Source of the DNA: Corynebacterium pseudokroppenstedtii
Lineage (GTDB): Bacteria > Actinomycetota > Actinomycetes > Mycobacteriales > Mycobacteriaceae
Direction: 5' to 3'
Assembly: GCF_019754945.1 (NCBI RefSeq)
Contig: NZ_JAEUWU010000002.1
Span: 310,001-374,000, forward strand
Length of the DNA: 64,000 nucleotides
Below the pieces are notes generated by a model that saw nothing but the letters and a program-made list of their open reading frames with translations, ran no database searches and was not told the origin of the DNA. A program made the position numbers and the translations under genes. Below are positions 53,850-63,143 of this stretch, piece after piece (position 1 is the first letter of the stretch; each line of letters begins with the position of its first letter).

Positions 53850-55340
53850 TTATGAGAAGTTATCGGTGGCCAGGTTAGCGAACCTCGAGTACTTCAATTG
53901 CTCGGCAATCGGGATGGTGCCCACCGGTCCCCCGCGGTGCTTAGCCAAAATAATGTCTGCTTCTCCCTCGCGAGCATTATCCAACGCTCCCGGCTGAGAA
54001 TCCGGCCGGTACAACAGCATTACCATGTCCGCATCCTGCTCGAGGGACCCCGATTCACGCAGATCAGCCAGCTGGGGTTTCTTGTCAGTACGGGACTCCG
54101 GGCCACGGTTGAGCTGCGAAATAGCGATCAGCGGAACTTCCACTTCCTTCGCCAACAGCTTCAGCTGACGGGAAAACTCCGAGACTTCCTGCTGGCGCGA
54201 CTCGACCTTGCGGCCCGACGTCATCAGCTGCAGATAGTCCACAACGATCAGACCTAGGCCGTGCTTCTGTTTGATCTGCCGGGCTTTGGTCCGGATCTCC
54301 ATCATCGTCAGGTTGGGTGAATCGTCGATAAAAATGGGCGCTTTCTCGAGCTTCCCCATCGTTTGAGCCAGCCGGGTCCACTCGGACTCATCCATTTTGC
54401 CGCTGCGCATATTGGTGAGTTTCACCTCGGCCTCGGCCGATAACAGCCTCAAAACGATCTCCATTTTGGACATCTCGAGGCTAAAGAGTGCTGACGGTGT
54501 GTCATTTTCTACCGACGCAGACCGCATGAAATCCATGGCTAAGGTGGACTTCCCCACGCCCGGCCGAGCGGCGATGATGACCATCTGGCCGGGGTGAAGA
54601 CCGTTAATCGTTTTGTCGAGATCAAGGAAACCCGTTGGCACACCACTGGCTGCCCCACCGTGCATTTCATACTCGTTAAGAAGATCATTGACTTCTTCAA
54701 ACGTGTCGGCCAACTCGACATAATCCGTGCTGGCGTCACGACGACCGACCCCGAACACCTGGGACTGGGCGTAGTCGACCACCTTATCCACGTCCTGGCC
54801 ATCGATGCCGTTGTACCCCAGCTTGGCGATCTCCGTCCCCACTGATACAAGCCCACGAAGCACCGCTTTTTCGGCAACAATCCGCGCATAGTAACTCGCG
54901 TTCGCCGCCGTCGGCACTTTAGTCATAAGGGTGTGGATGTATGGCGCACCACCGACGCGCTCCAGGTCGCCGTCCCTGTTAAGGCGATTGCTCACTAACA
55001 CCGGGTCGATCTGCAACTGGGCATCCGCAGACTCACTGTAGAGATCGAGAATGGCGTTAAAAATGGTCTGGTGGCGCGGATCATAGAAATCATCCGCGCG
55101 AAGTATTTCTACGACATCCGTAATGGCGTCTTGGGACTGCAGCATACCGCCCAAAACAGCCTGCTCAGCCTCGATATCCTGGGGGGACTTCCGACCAAAC
55201 TCCTCATAATCCCGCGGATCGGGGCCGCCGGAGGGCCCAAACGACGCATCCTCATAGTCCCCGCCCGAACCAAAACCAGACTCATACGAGTCATACGAAT
55301 TATCAAAAGAAGACGCTGATACCGCGGAACGTGATGCCAT
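53850..55340 (-). CDS. dnaB: Replicative DNA helicase DnaB
   Basis: This is a 496-residue hexameric helicase that unwinds DNA at the replication fork. The N-terminal domain starts with SPQDIEAEQAVLGGMLQSQD near residue 52. The RecA-like motor has Walker A IIAARPGVGKSTLA near 255, IVVDYLQLM near 365 and SQLNRGPE near 405. The first 50 residues are a Ser/Tyr/Gly-rich extension. No intein is present. It follows the rpsF-ssb-rplI block, as in related genomes. Confidence 0.96.
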   Translation of the reverse strand: MASRSAVSASSFDNSYDSYESGFGSGGDYEDASFGPSGGPDPRDYEEFGRKSPQDIEAEQAVLGGMLQSQDAITDVVEILRADDFYDPRHQTIFNAILDLYSESADAQLQIDPVLVSNRLNRDGDLERVGGAPYIHTLMTKVPTAANASYYARIVAEKAVLRGLVSVGTEIAKLGYNGIDGQDVDKVVDYAQSQVFGVGRRDASTDYVELADTFEEVNDLLNEYEMHGGAASGVPTGFLDLDKTINGLHPGQMVIIAARPGVGKSTLAMDFMRSASVENDTPSALFSLEMSKMEIVLRLLSAEAEVKLTNMRSGKMDESEWTRLAQTMGKLEKAPIFIDDSPNLTMMEIRTKARQIKQKHGLGLIVVDYLQLMTSGRKVESRQQEVSEFSRQLKLLAKEVEVPLIAISQLNRGPESRTDKKPQLADLRESGSLEQDADMVMLLYRPDSQPGALDNAREGEADIILAKHRGGPVGTIPIAEQLKYSRFANLATDNFS

Positions 55341-55660
55341 GGGAATACCCTATCGTCTGCCGCCGACATAAACACTGAACACAATCATGAGAGGTACGCG
55401 GAGGTTCGAACGCACCGCTCTATCCCTCACTAGCCTTCACTAGACCTCGCTCGGTCTTCTGGAGCCCACCGAATCTCGCTAACCCTGCTGGGCCCACCGG
55501 ATCTCGCTGGATCTCACCGAAACTCGCCGGAGGGACTTGCTCTGAGTGACTCTTTACTGCTTTTCATAAAGCCCAGACGGCTAGGATGCAAATCTCAATA
55601 GCTCCTCCCCGACGAAGTTATCCACAGGTTTCACACGCGACCTGTGGATAAAATGTGGAG
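55341..55660. other. Promoter-side region of dnaB
   Basis: I see no gene. It is CT/GA-rich with short TCGC repeats (CTCGCT at 55447, 55473 and 55505, CTCGCC at 55524). The dnaB promoter presumably lies here. Confidence 0.35.
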
Positions 55661-55897
55661 AATTCACTGTTTCCCACGTCGGCTTGTGGAATTTGCTGTG
55701 GACAAGTTTTTATAGCGACCTGCGGAAACGAGCGTTTATGCAGGTCAGCCCTGTGAAATTTTGATTTGACGAATCTCACAGTACCGGTGGAAAACCGCTC
55801 CTACGCTGGGTCTTTTTATCGTGAACTGGGGAAATATCCGAGCAAAATGGAGTAAAAAGCCCATTGTCAAGCACCTAACCTGTGCGTGTTATCCCCA
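55618..55897. promoter_or_regulatory. Cluster of DnaA-box-like sites, with a palindromic pair
   Basis: TTATCCACAGG (55618-55628) and CCTGTGGATAA (55641-55651) are perfect inverted copies, each holding a consensus DnaA box (TTATCCACA). Weaker matches are TGTGGACAA (55697-55705), TTGTGGAAT (55684-55692) and TTATCCCCA (55889-55897). The region is AT-rich between 55700 and 55870. It may be a DnaA-titration or dnaB-regulating site. Confidence 0.65.
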
Positions 55898-56281
55898 GCC
55901 CCATCCACGACATTCGACAACATCTCTATCACCATTAACAGGAGGTGAATGGTGATACTCGTGGACAAATGACGGCCTTCGCGTGGACGGTCCGCGCATA
56001 CGAAAAACGGGCCCGGCATAGCCTGCCAGACCCGTCTCTATTTCACGCAGGGCGTGGTGTCGAAGCACACCCAGCGTGGAGTGAAGAACACGGCGCGGTG
56101 TCGAGTCGCGCCTTATGTATCACAGAATGGCCACACAACGCGGCACATCCCTTACCAAGCCCCAACAACCACTGAGTTACCCGTCTTATACGGCAATACC
56201 CCGCGGCCGGGGCCTACACGCTGTCGTCGACCGGGGGTGTCGAGTCCCCGGAAGGAATTCAAGAAAGTGTAAAACCAGAAA
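55898..56281. other. Gene-free region after rplI
   Basis: The short open frames here overlap one another in all phases and lack ribosome sites, and I accept none. It contains the terminator at 56003-56035. Confidence 0.4.
56003..56035 (-). terminator. Rho-independent terminator of the rpsF-ssb-rplI operon
   Basis: On the minus strand ACGGGTCTGGCA and TGCCGGGCCCGT pair over 12 bp (two G-U pairs) around GGCTA, followed directly by TTTTTCG. It lies about 250 bases after the rplI stop. Confidence 0.75.
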
Positions 56282-56734
56282 CTACTGGGATACGACCTCG
56301 AAGTTAATGGTGCCGTGGATATCCTCGTGGAGTTTCACGTCCACCGAGTACTTACCCGTCGACTTCACAAAACCCTTGGTCATGTCAATGCTGTGCTTAT
56401 CCAGCTCCGGACCACCAGCAGCTACGACGGCCTGAGCAACGTCGTTAGGCTTAACAGACCCGAACAGCTTGCCATTGTTGGCAGTGCGGACGGCGACAGA
56501 GACGCCTTCCAGGTTTGCCAACTGCTCTTTGACCTCACGAGCACGATCGGCGTCGCGAATAGCACGCGCTTCCTGCGCACGCTTCAAATCCTGAACCTGC
56601 TTCTCTGCACCACGAGTAGCGGGGACCGCGTACCCGCGCGGGAGCAGGTAGTTTCTTCCATAGCCGGCCTTGACCTCGACGATGTCACCAGGAACACCGA
56701 GATTGTCAATGGCGGCGGTGAGGATCAGCTTCAT
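56282..56734 (-). CDS. rplI: 50S ribosomal protein L9
   Basis: This is a 150-residue L9. The N-terminal domain is MKLILTAAIDNLGVPGDIVE with GYGRNYLLPRGYA, the rRNA-binding part; a long central helix and a C-terminal domain (SVAVRTANNGKLFGSV) follow. It starts 28 bases after the ssb stop; no rpsR lies between them, the usual corynebacterial order. Confidence 0.97.
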   Translation of the reverse strand: MKLILTAAIDNLGVPGDIVEVKAGYGRNYLLPRGYAVPATRGAEKQVQDLKRAQEARAIRDADRAREVKEQLANLEGVSVAVRTANNGKLFGSVKPNDVAQAVVAAGGPELDKHSIDMTKGFVKSTGKYSVDVKLHEDIHGTINFEVVSQ

Positions 56735-56762
56735 GATCCCTAGCCTTTCTTACGTTGATTAG

Positions 56763-57341
56763 TTAGAAGGGTGGCTCATCATCTGCCCCACCAAACCCTT
56801 GGCTGGAGCCTTGACTAGGGGCGGAATTCCACGGATCCTGATCCGCGCCCGAGTTCCCTCCGGAACCGCCGAAGCCCTGGTTGCCTTGAGACTGCTGACC
56901 GCGATTGGAGTTAAAACCTCCGCCTCGGTTTCCACCGAAGCCACCGCCGCCTTGGTTGAATCCGTTGCCTCCGCCACTCGTCTTTTCAACGTTTGCCGTG
57001 GCGTACTTCAACGACGGGCCGACCTCGTCGACCTCGACTTCAAAAACGCGACGCTGTTCGCCGTCCCGAGTCTCAAAACTCCGTTGACGCAAACGGCCAT
57101 TGACGATCACGCGCATGCCTTTTTTTAGCGATTCGGCAGCGTTCTCGGCGGCCTGGCGCCACACATTGCAGGTAAGGAACATCGCATCCCCATCAACCCA
57201 CTGGTTGGTTTGGGAATCGTAACGGCGTGGCGTCGATGCCACGCGGAAATTAGCCACAGGAGCACCCGACGGGGTGTAACGAAGTTCTGGGTCAGCAACA
57301 AGATTGCCGACAACCGTGATGGGCGTCTCTCCTTGTGCCAT
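56763..57341 (-). CDS. ssb: Single-stranded DNA-binding protein
   Basis: This is a 192-residue SSB. Residues 1-110 form the OB fold ([40 protein letters not shown]). Residues 120-185 are a Gly/Asn/Gln-rich disordered linker, and the C-terminal acidic tip is DDEPPF, the protein-docking motif of bacterial SSB. It is the middle gene of rpsF-ssb-rplI. Confidence 0.97.
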   Translation of the reverse strand: MAQGETPITVVGNLVADPELRYTPSGAPVANFRVASTPRRYDSQTNQWVDGDAMFLTCNVWRQAAENAAESLKKGMRVIVNGRLRQRSFETRDGEQRRVFEVEVDEVGPSLKYATANVEKTSGGGNGFNQGGGGFGGNRGGGFNSNRGQQSQGNQGFGGSGGNSGADQDPWNSAPSQGSSQGFGGADDEPPF

Positions 57342-57392
57342 GATGAATCCTCTCTCTGCAGGACAACCGGTTTGATGGTCAGATAAAACCTG

Positions 57393-57414
57393 ACACTGGT
57401 GTTTCTACCAGTGT
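57393..57414 (-). promoter_or_regulatory. Hairpin in the rpsF-ssb gap
   Basis: ACACTGGT and ACCAGTGT pair around a 6-base loop in the 79-base gap between rpsF and ssb. On the minus strand only a weak T-stretch follows, so it may be a partial terminator or an mRNA stability element. On the plus strand TGCCTTTTT follows, but no gene ends there. Confidence 0.4.
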
Positions 57415-57420
57415 GCCTTT

Positions 57421-57708
57421 TTAGGCGTCGGTCCGCAGAACTTTCGTCCGCAGCACCGAATCATTCAGGTTGAGCAGACGGTCGACTTCCAGCACAGTCG
57501 CGGACTCACACGTGGTGTCCACGACAACGTAGATGCCTTCCTCTTTCTTCTGAATGGGATAGGCCAAACGGCGCTTGCCCCAAATATCAACCTTGTCAAC
57601 GTTGCCCTTCTCTTTGCGGACAACATCGAGATACTTATCCAGGGACGGGGCTACAGTGCGCTCATCCTGCGCGGGATCGAGAATGATCATGATTTCGTAG
57701 TGACGCAC
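57421..57708 (-). CDS. rpsF: 30S ribosomal protein S6
   Basis: This is a 95-residue S6 starting with GTG 57708 ([16 protein letters not shown]). AGGAGG lies 11 bases upstream, while the nearby upstream ATG/GTG codons overlap it. The conserved [20 protein letters not shown] is in the middle. It heads the rpsF-ssb-rplI operon. Confidence 0.96.
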   Translation of the reverse strand: MRHYEIMIILDPAQDERTVAPSLDKYLDVVRKEKGNVDKVDIWGKRRLAYPIQKKEEGIYVVVDTTCESATVLEVDRLLNLNDSVLRTKVLRTDA

Positions 57709-57892
57709 GGACCTCATCACCTCCTATGGTCTAGTCGTATTTCGGCCGCGCCATCGTTAGCGCGACAGGAGGGTTCGTTGCGTCAAGCAACCCCCCGAGA
57801 TTACCAAACCGCTGGCCAGAGGCAAAACCCGGAACCACACGAAAAGAACCACATGACAACACGGGCAGTTGGCTCGGTGGTGAGCAGCCCGG

Positions 57893-58081
57893 CTAATTCA
57901 TGAGCGTTGCCCAAAAGACAGCAACGGTCACCGGCACAACAGTGATGAAGAAAACGGCGATGCCGAACAGCGTCCACGTCACCTTGGCCGGCTTCTTGTA
58001 CATGAAACTGGCAAACGAGGCCGTGAATAAGAAGAACCCGATAAAAACGCTGATAATCGTTAACGTTACTTGCGGAGTCAT
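57893..58081 (-). CDS. Small two-helix membrane protein beside the GT87 gene
   Basis: This is a 62-residue protein of two helices (LTIISVFIGFFLFTASFASF and TLFGIAVFFITVVPVTVAVF) joined by YKKPAKVTW. It overlaps the glycosyltransferase gene by 4 bases (ATGA), so it is translationally coupled and may assist that enzyme. I do not recognise a named family. Confidence 0.7.
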   Translation of the reverse strand: MTPQVTLTIISVFIGFFLFTASFASFMYKKPAKVTWTLFGIAVFFITVVPVTVAVFWATLMN

Positions 58082-59655
58082 GCTGTAGTCCCCACGTTCG
58101 ATCGTGTACCGACGGCGCCCGCCCGGCTATTTACTACGTCGCTAGTTACCGCCCGACTACTTATTTCCGACGACGGACTGCGCCGCGACGCCACCGTCCC
58201 CGCATCCATTTCCTGCTGCCCAGGAACCTCCGCCTGGAGCATCGTGCGTGGAGCGTCGGGACGTGTACCACGCATCTGCTGGATCACCAGCACAAGGATG
58301 GCCACAAGAAGCGCATCCCGCGCGATCACGAAGGAGTTAAACAGCCAGTCTGGCGCGCCTTTATTATCCGCCCCGGTGAACCACCACATGCGCACGAACC
58401 AGTAAATAGCTTCCACCCACATCCAGGCGAACACCAGACGCCAGCGGGGGAGAGACAATGCGACCAGCGGCACGAGCCATAACGAGTATTGCGGGCTCCA
58501 CACCTTACTGGTCAACACGAACGCAGCGATGATCAACAACGAGAGTTCCCACACTGCAGGCTCGCGTTTGACCTTCAGCCCGAGAATCAAGATTCCGACA
58601 CAGCACAGTCCGAACAGCACAAATGAGATGATCGACTGCGCCTTCACCGGAACAGTGGTGGAGTAACTAAAGCCAGTCAGCCAGGAAAGAACGCTGTAGA
58701 TCGTCGAATCTTCAGCTGCTCGCTTCCCATTCCGGGTGAAGAATTCCGCCCATCCAGCAGGCGAGGCGATCATGATCGGAATATTCACGACAAGCCAGGT
58801 GACCACTGCCGAGACCACGGTGTTAATGAATTCGGTGCGCTCCCGCCAACGGTGACGGATGACGAGAACCAGGAAAGCGCCCAAGATATACGCTGGCCAA
58901 AGCTTCGCGGCCGTGCCCAAGCCAATGAGCACCCCAGCTCCTGCGTACTTCTTCCGGGTCCACAGGAAGATGGCACCCATCGCGCACACTGTCGCTAGAG
59001 AGTCGAAATTGGTGAAGATATGCACACCCACGATCGGGCTGGCGGCAACCAGAATGACGTCCCACACGCGGTGACCGGCCAGTTGGTAGGTGAACCACAG
59101 TGTCCCGATCCATGCAATCGCGAGGAACACCGCGTTCACGCCGAAATAGAAATCGACGCGAGGCACCGACCATCCGATGAGGTCCGCAAGCCAGTGCAAG
59201 GGGGCTGCCAACTGTGCGCATAACCACTGGTAGAGCCCGGTGAGAACCGGGTACTCCATATGGCGGGTGCCGCCATCACCGGCCCAGGAGTAGACATACG
59301 GAAAGTGCCCGTCTTTCAGGCCTTCAATGCTGTACAGCGGGATGGAATCCGCGTAGCACCCCGAGATGTACTGACGGTTCGCGGTCCAATTCACCCCGTC
59401 ACCGTCGCCACGAAGGCAATTCGCTTTCGACAGCCAACCCAGTGACATCATGCCCAGGGCCAGGCCCATCAGGATGCGGAGGGGAGTGGCCCACACTGCT
59501 CGCCCGACGAGACCGTGGCGCGCGATAGGCCCCCCAAGGAAATGAGTCCACCGTTGCGCTGCGGGCTCCGTCAGGCTCGGCTGAACCCTCAACACGTCGG
59601 TGTCCTGCTGTTCTATTCCTCTACCTGCACCCAACGCCACTATGTCCTTCTTCAC
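58078..59655 (-). CDS. Polyprenol-phosphate-dependent glycosyltransferase (GT87/DUF2029-like)
   Basis: This is a 525-residue protein with about ten helices. GT-C features are ADSIPLYSIEGLKDGHFPYV near residue 105, the MEYPVLTGLYQWL segment with an acidic residue in the outer loop, and KVWSPQYSLWLVPLVAL near 388. Relatives of Rv0051 lie beside ponA in mycobacteria, as here. It probably transfers mannose or another sugar from a polyprenyl-phosphate donor outside the membrane. The GTG start is not strongly supported. Confidence 0.8.
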   Translation of the reverse strand: MKKDIVALGAGRGIEQQDTDVLRVQPSLTEPAAQRWTHFLGGPIARHGLVGRAVWATPLRILMGLALGMMSLGWLSKANCLRGDGDGVNWTANRQYISGCYADSIPLYSIEGLKDGHFPYVYSWAGDGGTRHMEYPVLTGLYQWLCAQLAAPLHWLADLIGWSVPRVDFYFGVNAVFLAIAWIGTLWFTYQLAGHRVWDVILVAASPIVGVHIFTNFDSLATVCAMGAIFLWTRKKYAGAGVLIGLGTAAKLWPAYILGAFLVLVIRHRWRERTEFINTVVSAVVTWLVVNIPIMIASPAGWAEFFTRNGKRAAEDSTIYSVLSWLTGFSYSTTVPVKAQSIISFVLFGLCCVGILILGLKVKREPAVWELSLLIIAAFVLTSKVWSPQYSLWLVPLVALSLPRWRLVFAWMWVEAIYWFVRMWWFTGADNKGAPDWLFNSFVIARDALLVAILVLVIQQMRGTRPDAPRTMLQAEVPGQQEMDAGTVASRRSPSSEISSRAVTSDVVNSRAGAVGTRSNVGTTA

Positions 59656-59681
59656 TCTGTACGGGCCGACTCGTCGATGAC

Positions 59682-61859
59682 CTACGGGGCTGGCTGATCG
59701 TTATTGCCCAAGTCCGGAACGGGAACTTCCACACCGGGGACAATTTCCTGCGTCCGCGTCGGAATGTTCAGACCACCATTGTCGGGCGCTTGCGGCGTCG
59801 GGGCAGGAGTCTCCTGCGTCTCCGGCGCGTACTGCTGCTGTGGCGCCTGCGTCTGGGGTGCGCGCGTACGCTGCGGCTGCTGCTGTTGAACCGTCGTCGT
59901 TTGGGTATAGGTCTTCTTCGACCCACCCGAGTTCGTATTCGCCTGCTTGGAACCCGATGAGCTGGAATCACCAAAGGCCATGTAGTCGTCGCCCTGCAAG
60001 GCGCTATCCATGGTTTGCTTCCAGATATCGGCGGGGAGTCCGGCACCATACATCGGGCGACCCGAGTAGAAGATGGGCTGGCCGTCGTTCGTACCGACCC
60101 AGACCACCGTCGCTAATTGCGGGGTTGCACCAACAAACCAGGCGTCCTTGTTGTTGCCGGTATCGCCCAGCTGTGCCGTACCGGACTTCGCCGCCGAGGT
60201 CCGGCCACCAGCCAGGCCATGATTACGCGAATACGATGCGATCGGTTCCATCGCCGAGATGACGTTATTGGCAACGTCCTTGTCAATGCGCTGGTCGCCC
60301 TCGACATTCGACCGGTCCAGCAGAACCTTGCCCGACGACGTCTCCACCTTCTGAACAAAGTGCGTCTGGTGGTACATGCCGTTATCCGCCAAGGTGGACA
60401 GGCCCGTCGCCATGTCAATCGGGCGGGTTAAGTACTGGCCCAAGATGACGCCGTCGTACACCTGGCCATCCTTTTCCTGCAATGTCTTTTCGCCATTGAC
60501 TTCGGTGGGGATACCCAAGCGGTGTGCCATATCGGCCGTGTCCTTCGCACCATGCTTCAAATCATGCTGCATACGGACGAAGCTTGTATTCAACGACATT
60601 TTCAGCGCCGTGGCCAAACTACACGAACCACAGGATTCGCCCTCAGAGTTCTGGATCGTCAGGTTATTGATAGTTACTGGGGCAGAGGAGTACACGCGGG
60701 ACAGCGACATTCCCTGTTCCAGGCCTGCGGCCAAACCGAAAATCTTGAACGTCGAACCGGTCTGGAGGCTGGTATTAGCGAAGTCCCAACCATTAGGATC
60801 ATCGCCACCGTAATAACCCTTCACTGCGCCATTGCGGGGATCAACCGAGACCACTGCGGTGCGGTAATCATCCGGGTAACCCTGCATACGGTTCTTCACC
60901 GTATCCGTCACAGACTTCTGAACCTTGGGGTCAATCGTCGTCGTGATCTTCAACCCTTGGGTGTTGACATCCTGCTCACTAATTCCTGATGCCTCAAGTT
61001 CAGACATAACCTGCGATTTAATCAGGCCATTCGTGCCCTCAACTTCAGAACCCGTATCGATAGTATTCGGATCAATAACCTGCGGGTAAGCCGCGTGTGC
61101 GCGCTCGTCCCCGTTGATGGCACCCATATCGACCATACCGTCCATGACGTAATTCCATCGCTCTTCGGCTGCCTGGCGGTTAGTCCAGGGATCCAATTCC
61201 GACGGACGCTGGATGGATGCAGCCAACACAGCGCCTTCCTCCGGCGTGAGGTCCTTCACGTCCTTGTTGAAAAATGCCTTCGACGCCGCAGCGATGCCAT
61301 ACGCGTTACGTCCAAAATAAATAGTGTTCAGATACGCGCCGAGGATTTCGTCTTTCGACCACTCACGGGCCATCTTCGCGGAAATAACGAGCTCCTTAGC
61401 CTTACGGGTGTAGGAGTGCTCGTTGCCCACCAGAGCGTTCTTGACATATTGCTGAGTGATGGTGGAACCGCCACCAGAGGATTCCTTACCCGTCACAAGC
61501 CCCAGCGCAGCACGTCCGAAACCTTTAATAGAGAAGCCGGGGTTGGAATAGAAAGAACGGTCCTCTGCAGCCAACACGGATTGACGCACCGGTTGAGGAA
61601 TCTCCGACAGGTCAACATCGGTGCGGTTACCATCGGGCGGCACGATCCGTGCCAACTGTGTGGAGGAATCCGACGCATAAATCGTCGCAATCTGATTAGT
61701 CTGTAGCTCTTGAGGCTCCGGGACCTTCGTCACCGCGTAGGCGGAAAAGAATGCCACAACAGGCGCAAGAATGAGGACAAGGAGAATCACACCTGTCCAT
61801 AGCAGCACCTTTTTCCAGGTAGACATCTTGGCCTGCCTTTGTGGTTGTTTGTTACTCAC
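59682..61859 (-). CDS. ponA: Class A penicillin-binding protein (PonA, PBP1)
   Basis: This is a 725-residue bifunctional peptidoglycan synthase. A helix at residues 14-40 (KVLLWTGVILLVLILAPVVA) anchors it. The transglycosylase domain has LAAEDRSFYSNPGFSIKGFG near 92, with the catalytic Glu, and GGSTITQQYVKNAL near 128. The transpeptidase has SxxK in QTGSTFKIFGLAAG near 368, SLN-type motif in KMSLNTSFVRM and KSGTAQLGDTG (KTG-like) near 560. The last 90 residues are Gln/Pro/Thr-rich. DUF5318 is encoded 5 bases upstream. Confidence 0.95.
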   Translation of the reverse strand: MSNKQPQRQAKMSTWKKVLLWTGVILLVLILAPVVAFFSAYAVTKVPEPQELQTNQIATIYASDSSTQLARIVPPDGNRTDVDLSEIPQPVRQSVLAAEDRSFYSNPGFSIKGFGRAALGLVTGKESSGGGSTITQQYVKNALVGNEHSYTRKAKELVISAKMAREWSKDEILGAYLNTIYFGRNAYGIAAASKAFFNKDVKDLTPEEGAVLAASIQRPSELDPWTNRQAAEERWNYVMDGMVDMGAINGDERAHAAYPQVIDPNTIDTGSEVEGTNGLIKSQVMSELEASGISEQDVNTQGLKITTTIDPKVQKSVTDTVKNRMQGYPDDYRTAVVSVDPRNGAVKGYYGGDDPNGWDFANTSLQTGSTFKIFGLAAGLEQGMSLSRVYSSAPVTINNLTIQNSEGESCGSCSLATALKMSLNTSFVRMQHDLKHGAKDTADMAHRLGIPTEVNGEKTLQEKDGQVYDGVILGQYLTRPIDMATGLSTLADNGMYHQTHFVQKVETSSGKVLLDRSNVEGDQRIDKDVANNVISAMEPIASYSRNHGLAGGRTSAAKSGTAQLGDTGNNKDAWFVGATPQLATVVWVGTNDGQPIFYSGRPMYGAGLPADIWKQTMDSALQGDDYMAFGDSSSSGSKQANTNSGGSKKTYTQTTTVQQQQPQRTRAPQTQAPQQQYAPETQETPAPTPQAPDNGGLNIPTRTQEIVPGVEVPVPDLGNNDQPAP

Positions 61860-61864
61860 TATTC

Positions 61865-62275
61865 CTATTTCTCCTCTACGCGAGGTTTGGACGTACCACT
61901 TCCTACACGGACAAGCATCTCACGAAGCAGCACATTCCACCGGCAATGCACGCATACCTCCACGATGTGGGCGGTAATGTCACCATAGGTTTCCGCCAGG
62001 GCCTCAACCTCTCGACGACTACGCGCGGTCCCTGCTATTTTCCCCAAGTTGTCGCCGAATATCCAGATGACATTTTTTAACGTCCTTTTTCCACACAGCG
62101 GACACGGACGAACTTGCGGTTCACCATGAAAATCAGCGGCATCAATCAGGCGACGCGACGACTGCCGTAATTCTTCCGCAGAGATTTCTCCCCGGCGGTA
62201 TTCAGCCAATAACCGTTGACGATCAAGCTGATGATTCCTCGTCTCTGTCCAGCTCACCCCGGTCACTATAGGCAC
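61865..62275 (-). CDS. DUF5318 family protein
   Basis: This is a 136-residue cytosolic protein with two CxxC pairs, RPCPLCGKRTLKNVIW and EVCVHCRWNVLLREML, likely a zinc ribbon. Its N-terminal DRQRLLAEYRRGEISAEEL and position beside ponA are typical of actinobacterial DUF5318 genes. The GTG start at 62275 is one of several possible. Confidence 0.85.
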   Translation of the reverse strand: MPIVTGVSWTETRNHQLDRQRLLAEYRRGEISAEELRQSSRRLIDAADFHGEPQVRPCPLCGKRTLKNVIWIFGDNLGKIAGTARSRREVEALAETYGDITAHIVEVCVHCRWNVLLREMLVRVGSGTSKPRVEEK

Positions 62276-62504
62276 AATAGCCTCACGTGTATAGCTCTAC
62301 ACTGACGCCCGCAAAACCGGTATCTTCTATCGTCGTCTATACCAATATGTGGACTTCCACTTTCCTCGTGAGCCAACGTATCGAACTCGGGCGATATGTT
62401 GAGATGCATTCCCAATCTCTACGCTGCACACAAGCAGCTTTAGCGCGGGTAAAAATCCCCATATAATGAGAGAAGTACACTACTGACTAACGCACCTGGT
62501 GACA

Positions 62505-63092
62505 ATGACCTCAACTGATAAAACCACCAATAACGATTTAGGCGATACCCGTACGGTTAACGCTACCGACACCCTCGGCGCACAGTCTCCTCACGAGACC
62601 TCCAACTCATCCTCAAATCAATCCCCGGAAGACGTCTCTATTGAGGACATTGCGGCAAAACTACGGCCACTCTTCAATAGACTAGTTCTGATTTACTACC
62701 GCCAGTCAGTTCACACTGATCTCACGACTAGTCAAATCTCCATACTGTCTATTCTTGAACAACATGGATCCATGCGGATTAGCGACATCGCCAAATATGA
62801 ATCCATCCGCATGCCGACCGCATCGAACGCGATTCACCAGTTGGAATCAGACGGTCTCGTCACCCGGGAACGTGATAAACACGATCGGCGGGGAGTTACC
62901 GTTGCCCTCACCGAGCACGGCCAACAGAAGCTCGATCACGTTAATGCCCAACGAAATCTTGAGTTCGCACGTTTCATAGCGAATTACACCGAGGAGGGCA
63001 AAGGACTAGTTATGGAGCTGACTGATCTCCTCGAACGTCTTCTTGATGACCATGAGGGTGGCCCAGACGACGAGCAACCAGTACACAACTAA
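62505..63092 (+). CDS. MarR-family transcriptional regulator
   Basis: This is a 195-residue winged-helix regulator. An N-terminal polar stretch of about 45 residues precedes the MarR domain: RQSVHTDLTTSQISILSIL, the recognition helix in YESIRMPTASNAIHQLESDG and the wing in RERDKHDRRGVTVALTEHGQ. ATG 62505 or GTG 62499 may be the start, without a clear ribosome site. The Usp gene follows after 51 bases on the same strand. Its ligand and targets are unknown. Confidence 0.9.
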   Translation: MTSTDKTTNNDLGDTRTVNATDTLGAQSPHETSNSSSNQSPEDVSIEDIAAKLRPLFNRLVLIYYRQSVHTDLTTSQISILSILEQHGSMRISDIAKYESIRMPTASNAIHQLESDGLVTRERDKHDRRGVTVALTEHGQQKLDHVNAQRNLEFARFIANYTEEGKGLVMELTDLLERLLDDHEGGPDDEQPVHN

Positions 63093-63143
63093 CCTGGGTA
63101 ACAGCATCCTCAATCTCCGCCTTCCGACAAACGGAGCACTACC

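Noticed and set aside
55341..56281. Replication origin candidate
   Set aside because: DnaA boxes are few and dnaA/dnaN are not adjacent; recorded as a regulatory cluster instead.
55945..56435. Several 70-106-residue plus-strand frames
   Set aside because: They overlap one another and the rplI terminator, with no ribosome sites and no protein-like sequence.
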